A DNA stretch of 64,000 nucleotides from Zwartia hollandica (lineage in GTDB: Bacteria; Pseudomonadota; Gammaproteobacteria; Burkholderiales; Burkholderiaceae_B): the NCBI RefSeq assembly GCF_019923725.1, contig NZ_JAHXRI010000001.1, forward strand, positions 358,844 to 422,843. The letters run 5' to 3'. Position numbers and translations under genes: made by a program. The notes under the pieces are model-generated. The model saw nothing but the letters and a program-made list of their open reading frames with translations, did no database searches and was not told the origin of the DNA. Below are positions 46,723-55,213 of this stretch, piece after piece (the first letter of the stretch is position 1; each line of letters starts with the position of its first letter).

Positions 46723-46810
46723 AAACATCGGGTAATCACTAGGGTATGCACTCATCCTACATTGCGATCTAAACTCGCCACATTATCTAGATCTTTCAAA
46801 GGCGTTTACT

Positions 46811-47533
46811 GTGACTAAACCTTTAGCAATCATTATTGGTGGCTCGCGTGGAATCGGCGCAGCTTGCGTGCAAACCCTACACCGCGATGGCTTTCGTATT
46901 GCATTCACTTATGTTTCGCAGCCTCAGCAAGCAGCCAAGTTAGAAATCAGTAATGAAATCAAATCCTATGCACTAGATATTCAACAACCCGAATTTGTGT
47001 CCAAATTATTTACACAAGTCCAACAGGACTTTGCTAGCCGTCCCGATCTGATCGTCATGAATGCAGGTATCAACCTGCCTTATGCACCCATGGGACAGTA
47101 TAGCCACGAGAATTTTAAAAAAATAATCAGTGTTAATTTATTTGGCGCATTTAATGTCTTATATGAAGCTGCTAATCACGTGAAAGATGGCGGATCAATC
47201 ATCGCCATCACTACATCGATGGTACGTCATGCAGTGCCTGGTGCAGCAGCGTACACCGCATCTAAAGCTGGAGTCGAGGCAATCATTCGATCGATGGCGA
47301 AAGAGCTCGCACCTCGTCAGGTGCGCGTCAATGCTGTAGCGCCTGGATCCATCGACACAGATCTCTTTCATGCAGGAAAGACTGAAGAAGCGAAAGCACG
47401 CTCCGCTGCACTCAGTCCTTTTAACCGCATCGGCACCTGCGAAGAGGTCGCCGAGGTCGTCAGCTTTGTCGCTTCTGACAAAGCTTCATGGGTGCACGGC
47501 CAAATCATCCAACCAAACGGAGGGATGGTTTAA
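46811..47533 (+). CDS. Short-chain dehydrogenase/reductase
   Basis: A 240-residue classical SDR: IIGGSRGIGAA (residues 8-18), NAGINLP (about 80-86), a catalytic Ser in TTSMVRHAVPG (about 137) and YTASKAG (about 153-159), and the C-terminal GQIIQPNGGMV. It resembles FabG-type 3-oxoacyl reductases; the substrate is unknown. The start is GTG with AAAGG eight bases upstream. It diverges from the TRAP operon and converges with the aldolase gene, 7 bases apart. Confidence 0.87.
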   Translation: MTKPLAIIIGGSRGIGAACVQTLHRDGFRIAFTYVSQPQQAAKLEISNEIKSYALDIQQPEFVSKLFTQVQQDFASRPDLIVMNAGINLPYAPMGQYSHENFKKIISVNLFGAFNVLYEAANHVKDGGSIIAITTSMVRHAVPGAAAYTASKAGVEAIIRSMAKELAPRQVRVNAVAPGSIDTDLFHAGKTEEAKARSAALSPFNRIGTCEEVAEVVSFVASDKASWVHGQIIQPNGGMV

Positions 47534-47540
47534 CGTTGCA

Positions 47541-48272
47541 CTAAAGCGTGCGACCGAGCGCCTTAAAAAACAACTCAGATTGCAGGCGCTCGCCAATAGT
47601 CTGCGCCCCAACATGGGCAGCCAGTCGCGGGGCAACGGGTGCTAGCGGCAGACCCGTAGACATCGCTAGCACCTGCATCATGCAGGCGCGTTCAAGAAAA
47701 TATAAATCATCGTAGGCGTAGTCCATGCGTTCAGCGCAGACCACGACACCATGATTGCCTAAAAACACAACATCCGCACCTTGCATGGCATTGGCGATAC
47801 GCTCGCCTTCCTGCGCATCCAAGGCAAGACCGTTATAGTTCTTGTCGACTGCAATACGACCATGAAAACGCATCGCATTTTGAGATAATGTGGTGTCTAG
47901 CACTCTTCGCTCAGTTAAAGTGAGTGCGGTGGCGTACGGCATATGTGTATGCAGAACACAGGCCTTACCCGCAATCTGATGCACAGCGGCATGAATAAAC
48001 ATGGCCGTAGGTTCTACGGGATGACGACCAGCGAGCGCTGCCCCCTGCGTATCAACCATCACGATATCGTCAGCTTGCACTTCACTCCACAACAGGCCAC
48101 GAGGATTCAGCAGGAAACGGCCACTCTGATCCGGAATCTCAACGCTAAAGTGATTGCACACGCCTTCCGATAAGCCATGAAAGGCTGCCGCGCGCAACGC
48201 CAAGGCTAAATCCTCCCGCAGTTGACGCACTGAGGGGCTTTCGAAATCGGTTTTGTGCTTTGTATTGGACAT
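47541..48272 (-). CDS. Class II aldolase/adducin-family protein
   Basis: A 243-residue zinc-dependent aldolase-fold protein. Zinc ligands His108 and His110 (VLHTHMPYAT) and His174 (GNHGVVV) are present, with a Glu at residue 87 (VEPTAMFIH) in the catalytic-base region. Members cleave phosphorylated sugars or decarboxylate or aldol-cleave hydroxyacids; the substrate is unknown. AGGAG eight bases upstream supports the ATG. It follows the radical SAM gene by 15 bases and is the last gene of the leftward operon. Confidence 0.88.
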   Translation of the reverse strand: MSNTKHKTDFESPSVRQLREDLALALRAAAFHGLSEGVCNHFSVEIPDQSGRFLLNPRGLLWSEVQADDIVMVDTQGAALAGRHPVEPTAMFIHAAVHQIAGKACVLHTHMPYATALTLTERRVLDTTLSQNAMRFHGRIAVDKNYNGLALDAQEGERIANAMQGADVVFLGNHGVVVCAERMDYAYDDLYFLERACMMQVLAMSTGLPLAPVAPRLAAHVGAQTIGERLQSELFFKALGRTL

Positions 48273-48287
48273 TCCAGACTCCTGATC

Positions 48288-50210
48288 CTAATTTGTATAC
48301 GTTTGTTGCAAGGCGCGTTCGATACGATCGAACGCGACCGTTGTTTTTGGAACTTTAAAAGAAAACCAACTACGCACATCTTCTTCGAGTGCAATGCCGT
48401 GCATGTAGTTGTAAATTGCCTTTTTTAAGCCAACGCCTAGTGCCGCGTGGTCCACACCCGTCGGATCAATAAAGCCAACATCGTTCTTCGCAAAACTCAC
48501 TGGCGGGAGCGGCTTGAGTGTTACACCATATTCCGCTGGGTTTTTGCCAACCGGTGAATGCACGGTTGCCGTAAACCGATGGAAAAAGCCACTTTGAATG
48601 CAGCCATGCATAAATAGTTGTCGTACCAACTCCAGCGCATCAACGGTATCTTGCACGGTCTGCGTTGGGAAGCCGTACATAAGATAGGCATGTACCAAAA
48701 TCCCTGCATCACTGAGCGCCCGCGTTACGCGTGCAACCTGATCGACCGACACACCTTTTTGCATCAGCTTCAGCAAACGGTCGGAAGCCACTTCAAGCCC
48801 ACCCGACACAGCGATACAACCACTGCGAGCCATGAGTTCACTCAACTCAGGTGTAAAGGTCTTTTCAAAACGGATGTTCCCCCACCAAGAAATACCGATA
48901 TCTCGCGCGATCAGTTCAGTGGCCAGGGATTTCAAGGCTTTAGGAGGGGCTGCTTCGTCGACGAAATGAAAGCCCGTCTGACCGGTCTCCCGCACAATCG
49001 ACTCGACACGATCTACCAACAGGCTTGCAGATGCTGTTTCATATCGACTGATGTAGTCGAGGCTCACGTCACAGAAACTACATTTCTTCCAGTAACAACC
49101 ATGCGCAACAGTCAACTTATTCCAGCGACCATCGCTCCATAGACGATGCATTGGGTTTAGCATATCGAGTAGGGACAGATAATTCCCTAACGGCAAGCCG
49201 TCCCAGGTGGGCGTTCCAACTTCTTCAAAAGGGACCTCGGGTTCAACCATATTGATATAGCGAACAGCCCCGCTATCCTCATCGCGCAAATAGGTGCGCA
49301 CGAGACGCTGGCTCGAACGCTTACCAGCCAGATGTTCTAACAAATTAAGCAGCGGTCGTTCCCCCGAATCCAAGGTCACGAAATCAAAGTAATCAAACAC
49401 TCTAGGGTCTGAGAGTTCCCGTAACTCCGTATTGACGAACCCACCACCCAACACAGTGATGATATCGGGGTATACAGACTTAATCGCCTGAGCGATGCGG
49501 AACGCCGCATACACCGTGCCAGGGAACGGCACCGACAGCAGCACAATTGTTGGATTATGTCGCTCAATTGCTGCCGATGTCAGTGCATGTAATGTTTCAT
49601 CGACATAGTTTCTTGGTGCAGATAACGCCTGTGATAGGGCATCAAAAGTAGGCTGACTAGCTGCAAGCGCTTCGCCATACCGAACGAATTCAAATCGGCT
49701 ATCAATCGACTCTCGAACCACGTCAGAGAGGTCGTTGAGATACAGCGTTGCCAAATGTTTAGCACGATCCTGCATACCAAGCGCACCAAACGCCCACCCA
49801 AGAGGATCACCACCCTCCTCGTCCACATAGGCATCTAAGCTTGCAAAACGCGGCCCCTCGGGCAGATACTGTCGGCTCACGATGCGATGGGCTAACGTTG
49901 CATCCCGTCCCTGCAGGAAGGTAATCACACGGTCGATCGTAGATAAGTATCGTGGCAGTTCGCTCACAAAATATGAGGAGGCGGGACGCGAGCGATCTGA
50001 TTTTTTAATCGCTGTCATTCGGGCCGCTACCTGCCCTAGCCCATTTTGCGAAAAAATCTTTAACACCAACTGCAGTGCGAGATCCTCCTGCACTGCAGCT
50101 ACGCCACGCGACCTTAGAAACCCCGTCAGATAGGCTGTCGAAGGATAAGGTGTGTTGAGCTGCGTCATCGGTGGTATGACAGACAGCACGCGGACCGCTG
50201 GCGAATTCAA
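48288..50210 (-). CDS. Cobalamin-binding-domain radical SAM protein
   Basis: A 640-residue protein not assignable to a known reaction. N-terminal segment VLSVIPPMTQLNTPYPSTAY (9-28), a cobalamin-binding-like Rossmann region (about 215-295: TIVLLSVPFPGTVYAAFRIA, TVLGGGFVNTELREL, DFVTLDSGERPL) without a DxHxxG motif, and a radical SAM barrel (about 365-570). The cluster Cys are 372, 377 and 380 in GCYWKKCSFCD, that is C-X4-C-X2-C rather than the canonical C-X3-C-X2-C. FHFVDEAAPP and SGGLEVASDRLL follow, as in B12-radical SAM proteins. The only usable start is TTG 50210, just after an in-frame stop. It is embedded in a catabolic operon. Methylation, rearrangement or ring chemistry are possible. 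Confidence 0.87.
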   Translation of the reverse strand: MNSPAVRVLSVIPPMTQLNTPYPSTAYLTGFLRSRGVAAVQEDLALQLVLKIFSQNGLGQVAARMTAIKKSDRSRPASSYFVSELPRYLSTIDRVITFLQGRDATLAHRIVSRQYLPEGPRFASLDAYVDEEGGDPLGWAFGALGMQDRAKHLATLYLNDLSDVVRESIDSRFEFVRYGEALAASQPTFDALSQALSAPRNYVDETLHALTSAAIERHNPTIVLLSVPFPGTVYAAFRIAQAIKSVYPDIITVLGGGFVNTELRELSDPRVFDYFDFVTLDSGERPLLNLLEHLAGKRSSQRLVRTYLRDEDSGAVRYINMVEPEVPFEEVGTPTWDGLPLGNYLSLLDMLNPMHRLWSDGRWNKLTVAHGCYWKKCSFCDVSLDYISRYETASASLLVDRVESIVRETGQTGFHFVDEAAPPKALKSLATELIARDIGISWWGNIRFEKTFTPELSELMARSGCIAVSGGLEVASDRLLKLMQKGVSVDQVARVTRALSDAGILVHAYLMYGFPTQTVQDTVDALELVRQLFMHGCIQSGFFHRFTATVHSPVGKNPAEYGVTLKPLPPVSFAKNDVGFIDPTGVDHAALGVGLKKAIYNYMHGIALEEDVRSWFSFKVPKTTVAFDRIERALQQTYTN

Positions 50211-50213
50211 AGG

Positions 50214-50242
50214 AAAAACTCCCTACATGGATTGCAGGGAGT
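50214..50242 (-). promoter_or_regulatory. Hairpin enclosing the radical SAM ribosome binding site; possible attenuator
   Basis: On the minus strand ACTCCCT (50242-50236) pairs perfectly with AGGGAGT (50224-50218), 11-base loop, followed by four more T. It sits between the deacetylase stop and the radical SAM TTG start. The AGGGAG of the 3' arm is the only Shine-Dalgarno candidate for that start, eight bases upstream, so the hairpin could both attenuate transcription and hide the ribosome binding site. Confidence 0.55.
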
Positions 50243-50256
50243 GTACCAACACCTGG

Positions 50257-51150
50257 TCAACCGTTCGCTTTCACATAACGCACGATGTCCGCATGGGTAG
50301 CGAACCAGACATCTGAATGCTGTTGAATATGGCGTATCAAGGCATCCAAAATCCACACGCGCGATCGATAGCCAATGACATGCGGGTGCATCGTCAGCTG
50401 AAACAAGCCGCCCTCGGCATAAGCCGCATCGAACTCTCGCTTAAAAATATCAAAGACATCTGTCGGCGGTGTGTAGGGCCTAAGTGCCGCAAAACGGTTC
50501 ATATTGAAGTAAACCGCGTCGTCACGAATCCACTCTACCGGCAACTCTACGACACCGGTTGGCTGCTCATCCATCAACAACTCGTAGCAATCCACGTCGG
50601 CCATCAAGGAACTGTCGTAAATCAAACCAAGTTCTTTCGCCAAGCGCAGGGTATTGGGACTGAAGTCCCAAGAAGGCGTGCGCATCCCCACAGGATCAAC
50701 ACCGGTGATTTTCTTGAGCACGTCAAAGCTGCGCTGCATCAGATCACGTTCAGCATCAATAGGCAGAACCGAGTTCCGCTCGTGAATCCAGCCATGAATC
50801 CCGATCTCATGTCCCTGCGCAGCGAGATTTCTTTGCTCGTCGGGATACAACATCGCAGTCACTGCTGGTACATAAAAGCTTGCCGGCACATTATGACGTT
50901 TGAGGATCTCAACAATACGCGGCACACCCTGCCGATTTCCATATTGACCTTGCGACAACTTACCTGGCGAGTCCCCGCCCTCACGAAGCTCATTGGTTTC
51001 ATGATCTGAATCAAATGAAAGTGCAACCGCGCAGCGTGCACCACCAGGCCAAGTTGCGGGCTTCAAACTGCGCCCAGCACGCACACGGTTCACAACTTCG
51101 CGCCATTGGCTCTCTGGCCACTGCCAGGGCTCCAGTGGTTGCTCGATCAT
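50257..51150 (-). CDS. CE4-fold (polysaccharide deacetylase family) hydrolase
   Basis: A 297-residue NodB-fold hydrolase without signal peptide. The metal-binding set is intact: SFDSD (residues 45-49) and HGWIH (119-123). Other landmarks are VPASFYVPA, VGMRTPSWDFSPNT and LTMHPHVIGYRSRV. This cytoplasmic subgroup includes Helicobacter PgdA-like deacetylases and bacterial cyclic-imide hydrolases. Given its operon (Bug receptor, hydrolase, dehydrogenase) I favour hydrolysis of a small cyclic amide or imide over peptidoglycan deacetylation. Its ATG overlaps the upstream Bug gene by 4 bases. Confidence 0.85.
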   Translation of the reverse strand: MIEQPLEPWQWPESQWREVVNRVRAGRSLKPATWPGGARCAVALSFDSDHETNELREGGDSPGKLSQGQYGNRQGVPRIVEILKRHNVPASFYVPAVTAMLYPDEQRNLAAQGHEIGIHGWIHERNSVLPIDAERDLMQRSFDVLKKITGVDPVGMRTPSWDFSPNTLRLAKELGLIYDSSLMADVDCYELLMDEQPTGVVELPVEWIRDDAVYFNMNRFAALRPYTPPTDVFDIFKREFDAAYAEGGLFQLTMHPHVIGYRSRVWILDALIRHIQQHSDVWFATHADIVRYVKANG

Positions 51151-52151
51151 TTAGACACCTCTTGAGGAAGACTCTTGGCAATTGCAGTTGCCGCTTGTGC
51201 TTCTTGAGCAACAAACTTAGCAAAGTCTGCCGGGGGCATACCCACCCCGTACAGGCCCTGTGCCTCAAACTGTTTGATCACGTCAGGATCTTTGATCGCT
51301 TGCTGGACCGCATCATAAATCTTATCCACAATAGGCTTAGGTGCCCCAGCAGGCAACCACAACCCGAACCAATTCACCACGTCAAAGTTTGGAATGCCTG
51401 CCTCTTGCATAGTCGGTACGTTAGGCAACCCCTTCCAGCGAGTGTTACCGGTTAGAGCCAATGCGCGCAGCTTGCCAGCCTCTACGTGTTTGATTGCAAT
51501 CTGGGTTCCGACAAAGAACATGTCCACACGCCCACTGAGCAAGTCGCTCATGACCTCGGCAACACCCTTATAGGGCACCATCAGGATGTCTGTCTGCGTC
51601 TTGGCCTTGAACACCTCTGCTGGTATGTGGCTCGCAGTGCCTAAGCCAGCACTGGCATAACTCAACTTACCCGGGCTCTTTTTGGCTAAGGCGACGAGCT
51701 CTGAAACGTTATTCGCGGGCAAACTGGTGGGAATCACCAACGCTTGCCCATAATTTTGGGCAACGAGTGACACATGCGTGAAATCTTTCACAGGGTCATA
51801 CGCAACGTTTTTATGAAACGGTGGAATATTCACATGTGACGCGGTTGTAAAAAGCCACGAATAGCCATCCGCTGGAACCTTAGCTAAATAAGCCGTACCA
51901 ACCAAGCCGCCCGCCCCAGGCTTATTTTCAACAATAATTGACTGCCCCAGCACGCTCGACATCTTGGGGCTGATGATGCGCATGATCAAGTCTGGCGGAC
52001 CACCTGGAGGCGAAGGGACCACGACACGGATCGGCTTGGACGGAAAGTTTGGGTCAGCCTTCACCGCGCCGGCTGTTTGTGCGGCGGTACCAAGCGCAGT
52101 GCATGCCAATAAGGCGCCAAATATTGTTCGAGTAATTGCTTTTACTTGCAT
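51147..52151 (-). CDS. Bug/TctC-family periplasmic substrate-binding protein (2)
   Basis: A 334-residue receptor with a signal peptide (residues 1-24, ending TAAQ), then PIRVVVPSPPGGPPDLIMR, IIVENKPGAGG and DGYSWLFTTASHVNIPPF. The GGPPD version of the ligand loop differs from the usual GGxxD with small residues, suggesting its own ligand. No TctAB is adjacent. It overlaps the CE4-fold gene by 4 bases, so the hydrolase may act on its ligand. Confidence 0.91.
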   Translation of the reverse strand: MQVKAITRTIFGALLACTALGTAAQTAGAVKADPNFPSKPIRVVVPSPPGGPPDLIMRIISPKMSSVLGQSIIVENKPGAGGLVGTAYLAKVPADGYSWLFTTASHVNIPPFHKNVAYDPVKDFTHVSLVAQNYGQALVIPTSLPANNVSELVALAKKSPGKLSYASAGLGTASHIPAEVFKAKTQTDILMVPYKGVAEVMSDLLSGRVDMFFVGTQIAIKHVEAGKLRALALTGNTRWKGLPNVPTMQEAGIPNFDVVNWFGLWLPAGAPKPIVDKIYDAVQQAIKDPDVIKQFEAQGLYGVGMPPADFAKFVAQEAQAATAIAKSLPQEVSK

Positions 52152-52182
52152 AGTGACCTCAATTTTTGTGTTGGATCCGTTA

Positions 52183-53193
52183 CTAATCGACCGTCACGGT
52201 ACGACGCTCGGCGGAAGACTGAATGATTGCCTCCAGTACCCTGGCATTACGCACTGCATCACCCTGAGGCGTCACTAAAGCTTTCTTCTGGGATATTGCT
52301 CTAGCGAAATCCTCAAGCTCAAGTCGCTCTGTACTGACCGCATCATATTTATGCGTGACAGGCTTTTGCTTATTGGTCACGTTCGTCTTGTCAATCATGC
52401 AAGTCGTAAGATCCCACGTATGCAAATGCTCGACGTCACCAACTTGCACCCAGCCATTCGATCCAAATATCTGCATTCTCCAGGTCTCAGCGGTTGCGAT
52501 GACCGTACCGAGATAGGCGGTCGCTCCACTCTTGAAGCCCAAGAGCATCGATGTCGTATCGTCCGAACCGAAATCCTGGGCAAGCCGGAAACTCTTCGCA
52601 GTGACTTCAGTGATCGGGCCAGCCAAATACATCATGGCATCAATCACATGCACGCCACGTCCTGTCATTCCACCAGCAGGTGACTCATCTCCAGCGTGGC
52701 GCCAGTGCCCTTTGGGGAATCTGTAAGCGCTTGGGCCGCAGAAGTTGCCTTCAATGTGAAGGACCCTACCCAGTCGTCCATCCTCGATCATCCGACGTAC
52801 CTCTTGCAAGGCTGGCTGAAACCTCCAGTTATACCCAACACCAAGAACGATATTATTTACTTGCGCCGCGCTAGCTGCAGCCAACGCGCTCGCACTGTCA
52901 AGCGCCAATGGTTTTTCACAAAACACATGCTTACCCGCACGCGCCGCTTGTTCAATTTGTGCTGTGTGCATTGAATGCGGGGTAGCCAAAACAACTGCAT
53001 CAATTGAAGCATCTGCCAGGATCTGCTCGAAGGTGTCAACCAAAGTGATGCCCTGTTGCTTTGCAAAGTCTTCTGCTTTTGCACGCGTGCGCGTTGCGCC
53101 CGCAACAAACGTAATCTCCTGGCTCTTACCTTGTACGCTGCGCACGAGATTTTGACCCCAAGTACCCATACCTATAATTGCTGCTCGAATCAT
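52183..53193 (-). CDS. Gfo/Idh/MocA-family NAD(P)-dependent oxidoreductase
   Basis: A 336-residue protein: Rossmann motif AIIGMGTWGQNLV (residues 5-17), LATPHSMHTAQIEQA, and the family signature CEKPLALDSASA (about 94-105) with the conserved Lys; C-terminal alpha/beta domain includes GHWRHAGDESPAGGMTGRGVHVID in part, with the substrate-site Asp/His. Members oxidise or reduce sugar-like or cyclic polyol substrates. ATG 53193 is preferred over 53199 because AAGGA is then 7-8 bases away. It sits between the alpha/beta hydrolase and a Bug gene in one operon. Confidence 0.88.
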   Translation of the reverse strand: MIRAAIIGMGTWGQNLVRSVQGKSQEITFVAGATRTRAKAEDFAKQQGITLVDTFEQILADASIDAVVLATPHSMHTAQIEQAARAGKHVFCEKPLALDSASALAAASAAQVNNIVLGVGYNWRFQPALQEVRRMIEDGRLGRVLHIEGNFCGPSAYRFPKGHWRHAGDESPAGGMTGRGVHVIDAMMYLAGPITEVTAKSFRLAQDFGSDDTTSMLLGFKSGATAYLGTVIATAETWRMQIFGSNGWVQVGDVEHLHTWDLTTCMIDKTNVTNKQKPVTHKYDAVSTERLELEDFARAISQKKALVTPQGDAVRNARVLEAIIQSSAERRTVTVD

Positions 53194-53238
53194 TACCATT
53201 TCCTTATTTCACGAATAACTATTTTTTTAGAAAACAAC

Positions 53239-54033
53239 TCAGGGGTGTTTTGCCAAAAACTTCATCAAATGATCAACACACAAGTCAGGGTAGCCATCAC
53301 AAATATTATGCGCAGCCGTATCGACTCGAACTAACTCAGAACCTTTAATGCGCTTCTGCATTTCTTCGTACGCGTTGGCATGACCGATCGACTCCCGCCC
53401 AGCCGCCACGATCAGCGTCGGACATTTAATCGCAGCGAGTTCCTCCATGAAGTCATGGGTGCACATGTGTAAGACAAAGCGCGCAATAAACGCGGGGTCA
53501 TTAGAGCCAGCTTGCTCAATAAACCAAGCAACGAGTTGCGGATCCGCTGTTTCATCGAAACGCTCATAGATCGTATCTGCCAGAAACTTCTTAAGACCGA
53601 TTTCCTTAATTTTAGGAATCCATGTTGTGGCATGGCTATTTTTTAAACCCGGCGTCGCACCAAACAATGAAAGCGTCTTGACCAAGCTAGGATGCTGCAA
53701 AGCCAACTGCTGGGCAACATAACCGCCAGCTGAATTACCCACAATGTGCGCCTTCGGGCATCCGATCCGCTGCATTAATTCAGCTACATCCGACACCAGG
53801 TGATTCAAAGAGAAATCATCCGTTACGGCCGGGGCCGCAGACGCACCATGACCGCGCAGGTCTAGGCGCACAACCCGATATTCGGCACTCAACCGTGGCA
53901 TCCAGCTGAACCAACGTATTGAACTCCCCATCGCCGCATGCAGCAAGACGATCGTTTCAGGCTTCGTCCAGGGTCGAGCGAAATCGTCGATGTAATACTC
54001 AAGTTCAAGACCGTCTTTCGTCTTCATGCGCAT
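53239..54033 (-). CDS. Alpha/beta-fold hydrolase
   Basis: A 264-residue protein: LHAAMGSSIRWFSW (residues 31-44, oxyanion region), RLDLRGHGAS (56-65), nucleophile Ser101 in VGNSAGGYVAQQ, and His242 in TAAHNICDGYP. The third triad acid is less clear; the usual Asp position reads AAGRESIGH. It resembles 3-oxoadipate enol-lactonase-like and ring-fission hydrolases; the substrate is unknown. ATG 54033 is chosen for the GGGAGA eight bases upstream; the frame is open 25 codons more but would overlap the Bug gene. Confidence 0.87.
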   Translation of the reverse strand: MRMKTKDGLELEYYIDDFARPWTKPETIVLLHAAMGSSIRWFSWMPRLSAEYRVVRLDLRGHGASAAPAVTDDFSLNHLVSDVAELMQRIGCPKAHIVGNSAGGYVAQQLALQHPSLVKTLSLFGATPGLKNSHATTWIPKIKEIGLKKFLADTIYERFDETADPQLVAWFIEQAGSNDPAFIARFVLHMCTHDFMEELAAIKCPTLIVAAGRESIGHANAYEEMQKRIKGSELVRVDTAAHNICDGYPDLCVDHLMKFLAKHP

Positions 54034-54052
54034 TGCATGATCTCCCAATGCA

Positions 54053-55024
54053 TTAGTTAATATTAATTTTTGCGGCAGTGATAATCTTCTTCCACTTGGC
54101 AATCTCATCAGCGATCAGCTTGCCCGCTTGGTCCGCACTACCTCCTGCTACGGTGTAGCCAAGATCCGCGACTCTTTTCTGTATAGCTGGATCTTTCATT
54201 GCTTGATTAAACGCGGCGTTCAATTTTTTGGTCACATCGGCTGGCATACCGACTGGACCTAGCACGGTCCATTGCGAACTACTGTCGACCCCTTTTAAGC
54301 CAGCCTGAGCAAAGGTAGGGACATCTGGCATTGCTGGATTACGCTCATTACCCGTGATGGCCAGCGCCTTGAGGCGTCCCGCTTCGATTGGAGCACGTGC
54401 CGAACTAATGCCGGTAAAGGTCAAAGGTACGGTCCCTGCCATAACGGCCGAAAGTGCTTCGCCCGTTCCTTTGTATGGCGCGTGGGCAATGTTTACACCT
54501 GCTACCAAGTTAAACAATTCGCCGGCCAAATGGGTTGAAGCGCCATTGCCACCAGAACCATAAAACAAACTACCTGGCTTATCCTTTGCCAATTTAATGA
54601 GCTCTTGCAAGTTATTCGCAGGCAAGGATGGATGCGCCACAAGGATCACTGGCCCCGAAGCCAAATGGACGACAGGTGTAAAGTCTTTCTCGGTGTCATA
54701 CGGCAGTTTACGCAACCCGGGGTTCACAACAATCGACGAGTCCACAGCCAACAGCGTATAGCCGTCTGGCGCGGCTTGGGCAACCTGCTGCGTGCCAATG
54801 ATGCTCGAACCGCCTGGCTTGTTATCAATCACCACTGGTTGACCGAGGATCTCGGTTAACTTCGGCACCATGATTCGGACCAAAATATCAGTTCCGCCAC
54901 CCGGCGCGAACGGAATCACAATCCGGATCGCTTTTGTCGGCCACGCCTGAGCCGACGCTGATGCGCCAATTACGCTTCCTAGCAAAACAACGCTTGTCAC
55001 CAAACACTTAAGCGATATCTTCAT
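54053..55024 (-). CDS. Bug/TctC-family periplasmic substrate-binding protein (3)
   Basis: A 323-residue receptor with a signal peptide (residues 1-27, ending ASAQA), then IRIVIPFAPGGGTDILVR, VVIDNKPGGSS and DGYTLLAVDSSIVVNPG. NKPGGSS in place of NKPGAGG is a small deviation. First gene of the leftward operon, divergent from the amidohydrolase operon across 189 bases. No TctAB genes are nearby. Confidence 0.91.
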   Translation of the reverse strand: MKISLKCLVTSVVLLGSVIGASASAQAWPTKAIRIVIPFAPGGGTDILVRIMVPKLTEILGQPVVIDNKPGGSSIIGTQQVAQAAPDGYTLLAVDSSIVVNPGLRKLPYDTEKDFTPVVHLASGPVILVAHPSLPANNLQELIKLAKDKPGSLFYGSGGNGASTHLAGELFNLVAGVNIAHAPYKGTGEALSAVMAGTVPLTFTGISSARAPIEAGRLKALAITGNERNPAMPDVPTFAQAGLKGVDSSSQWTVLGPVGMPADVTKKLNAAFNQAMKDPAIQKRVADLGYTVAGGSADQAGKLIADEIAKWKKIITAAKININ

Positions 55025-55160
55025 GCTTTCTCCAGAACGTTACGCTAGACAATCATCTTAATGCGCTAGGGTAACGAACAAGACAGTCTTTTACTAGTTA
55101 TCAAAGAAATGCAGCGCCAACTCTTTTGGTGCGACCCCTAAACATCTTTTATGTTTTGAA

Positions 55161-55177
55161 CTGCCTGCGCAGGGCAG
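55161..55177. promoter_or_regulatory. Dyad in the divergent control region of the catabolic island
   Basis: CTGCCTGCGCAGGGCAG is a near-perfect palindrome about 36 bases upstream of the amidohydrolase start and within the 189-base gap between the two divergent operons. It could bind a regulator of both. No known consensus is recognised. Confidence 0.3.
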
Positions 55178-55213
55178 CGCAGTGATAGACTTCAACGCAG
55201 CAGGAGACTAAAC

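Noticed and set aside
48288..50210. Radical SAM gene as part of a peptide natural-product (RiPP) cluster
   Set aside because: No small precursor ORF, leader-recognition domain or exporter is adjacent; neighbours are catabolic enzymes.
50317..51009. 230-codon plus-strand open frame opposite the CE4-fold gene
   Set aside because: Shadow frame; the opposite strand has intact catalytic motifs.
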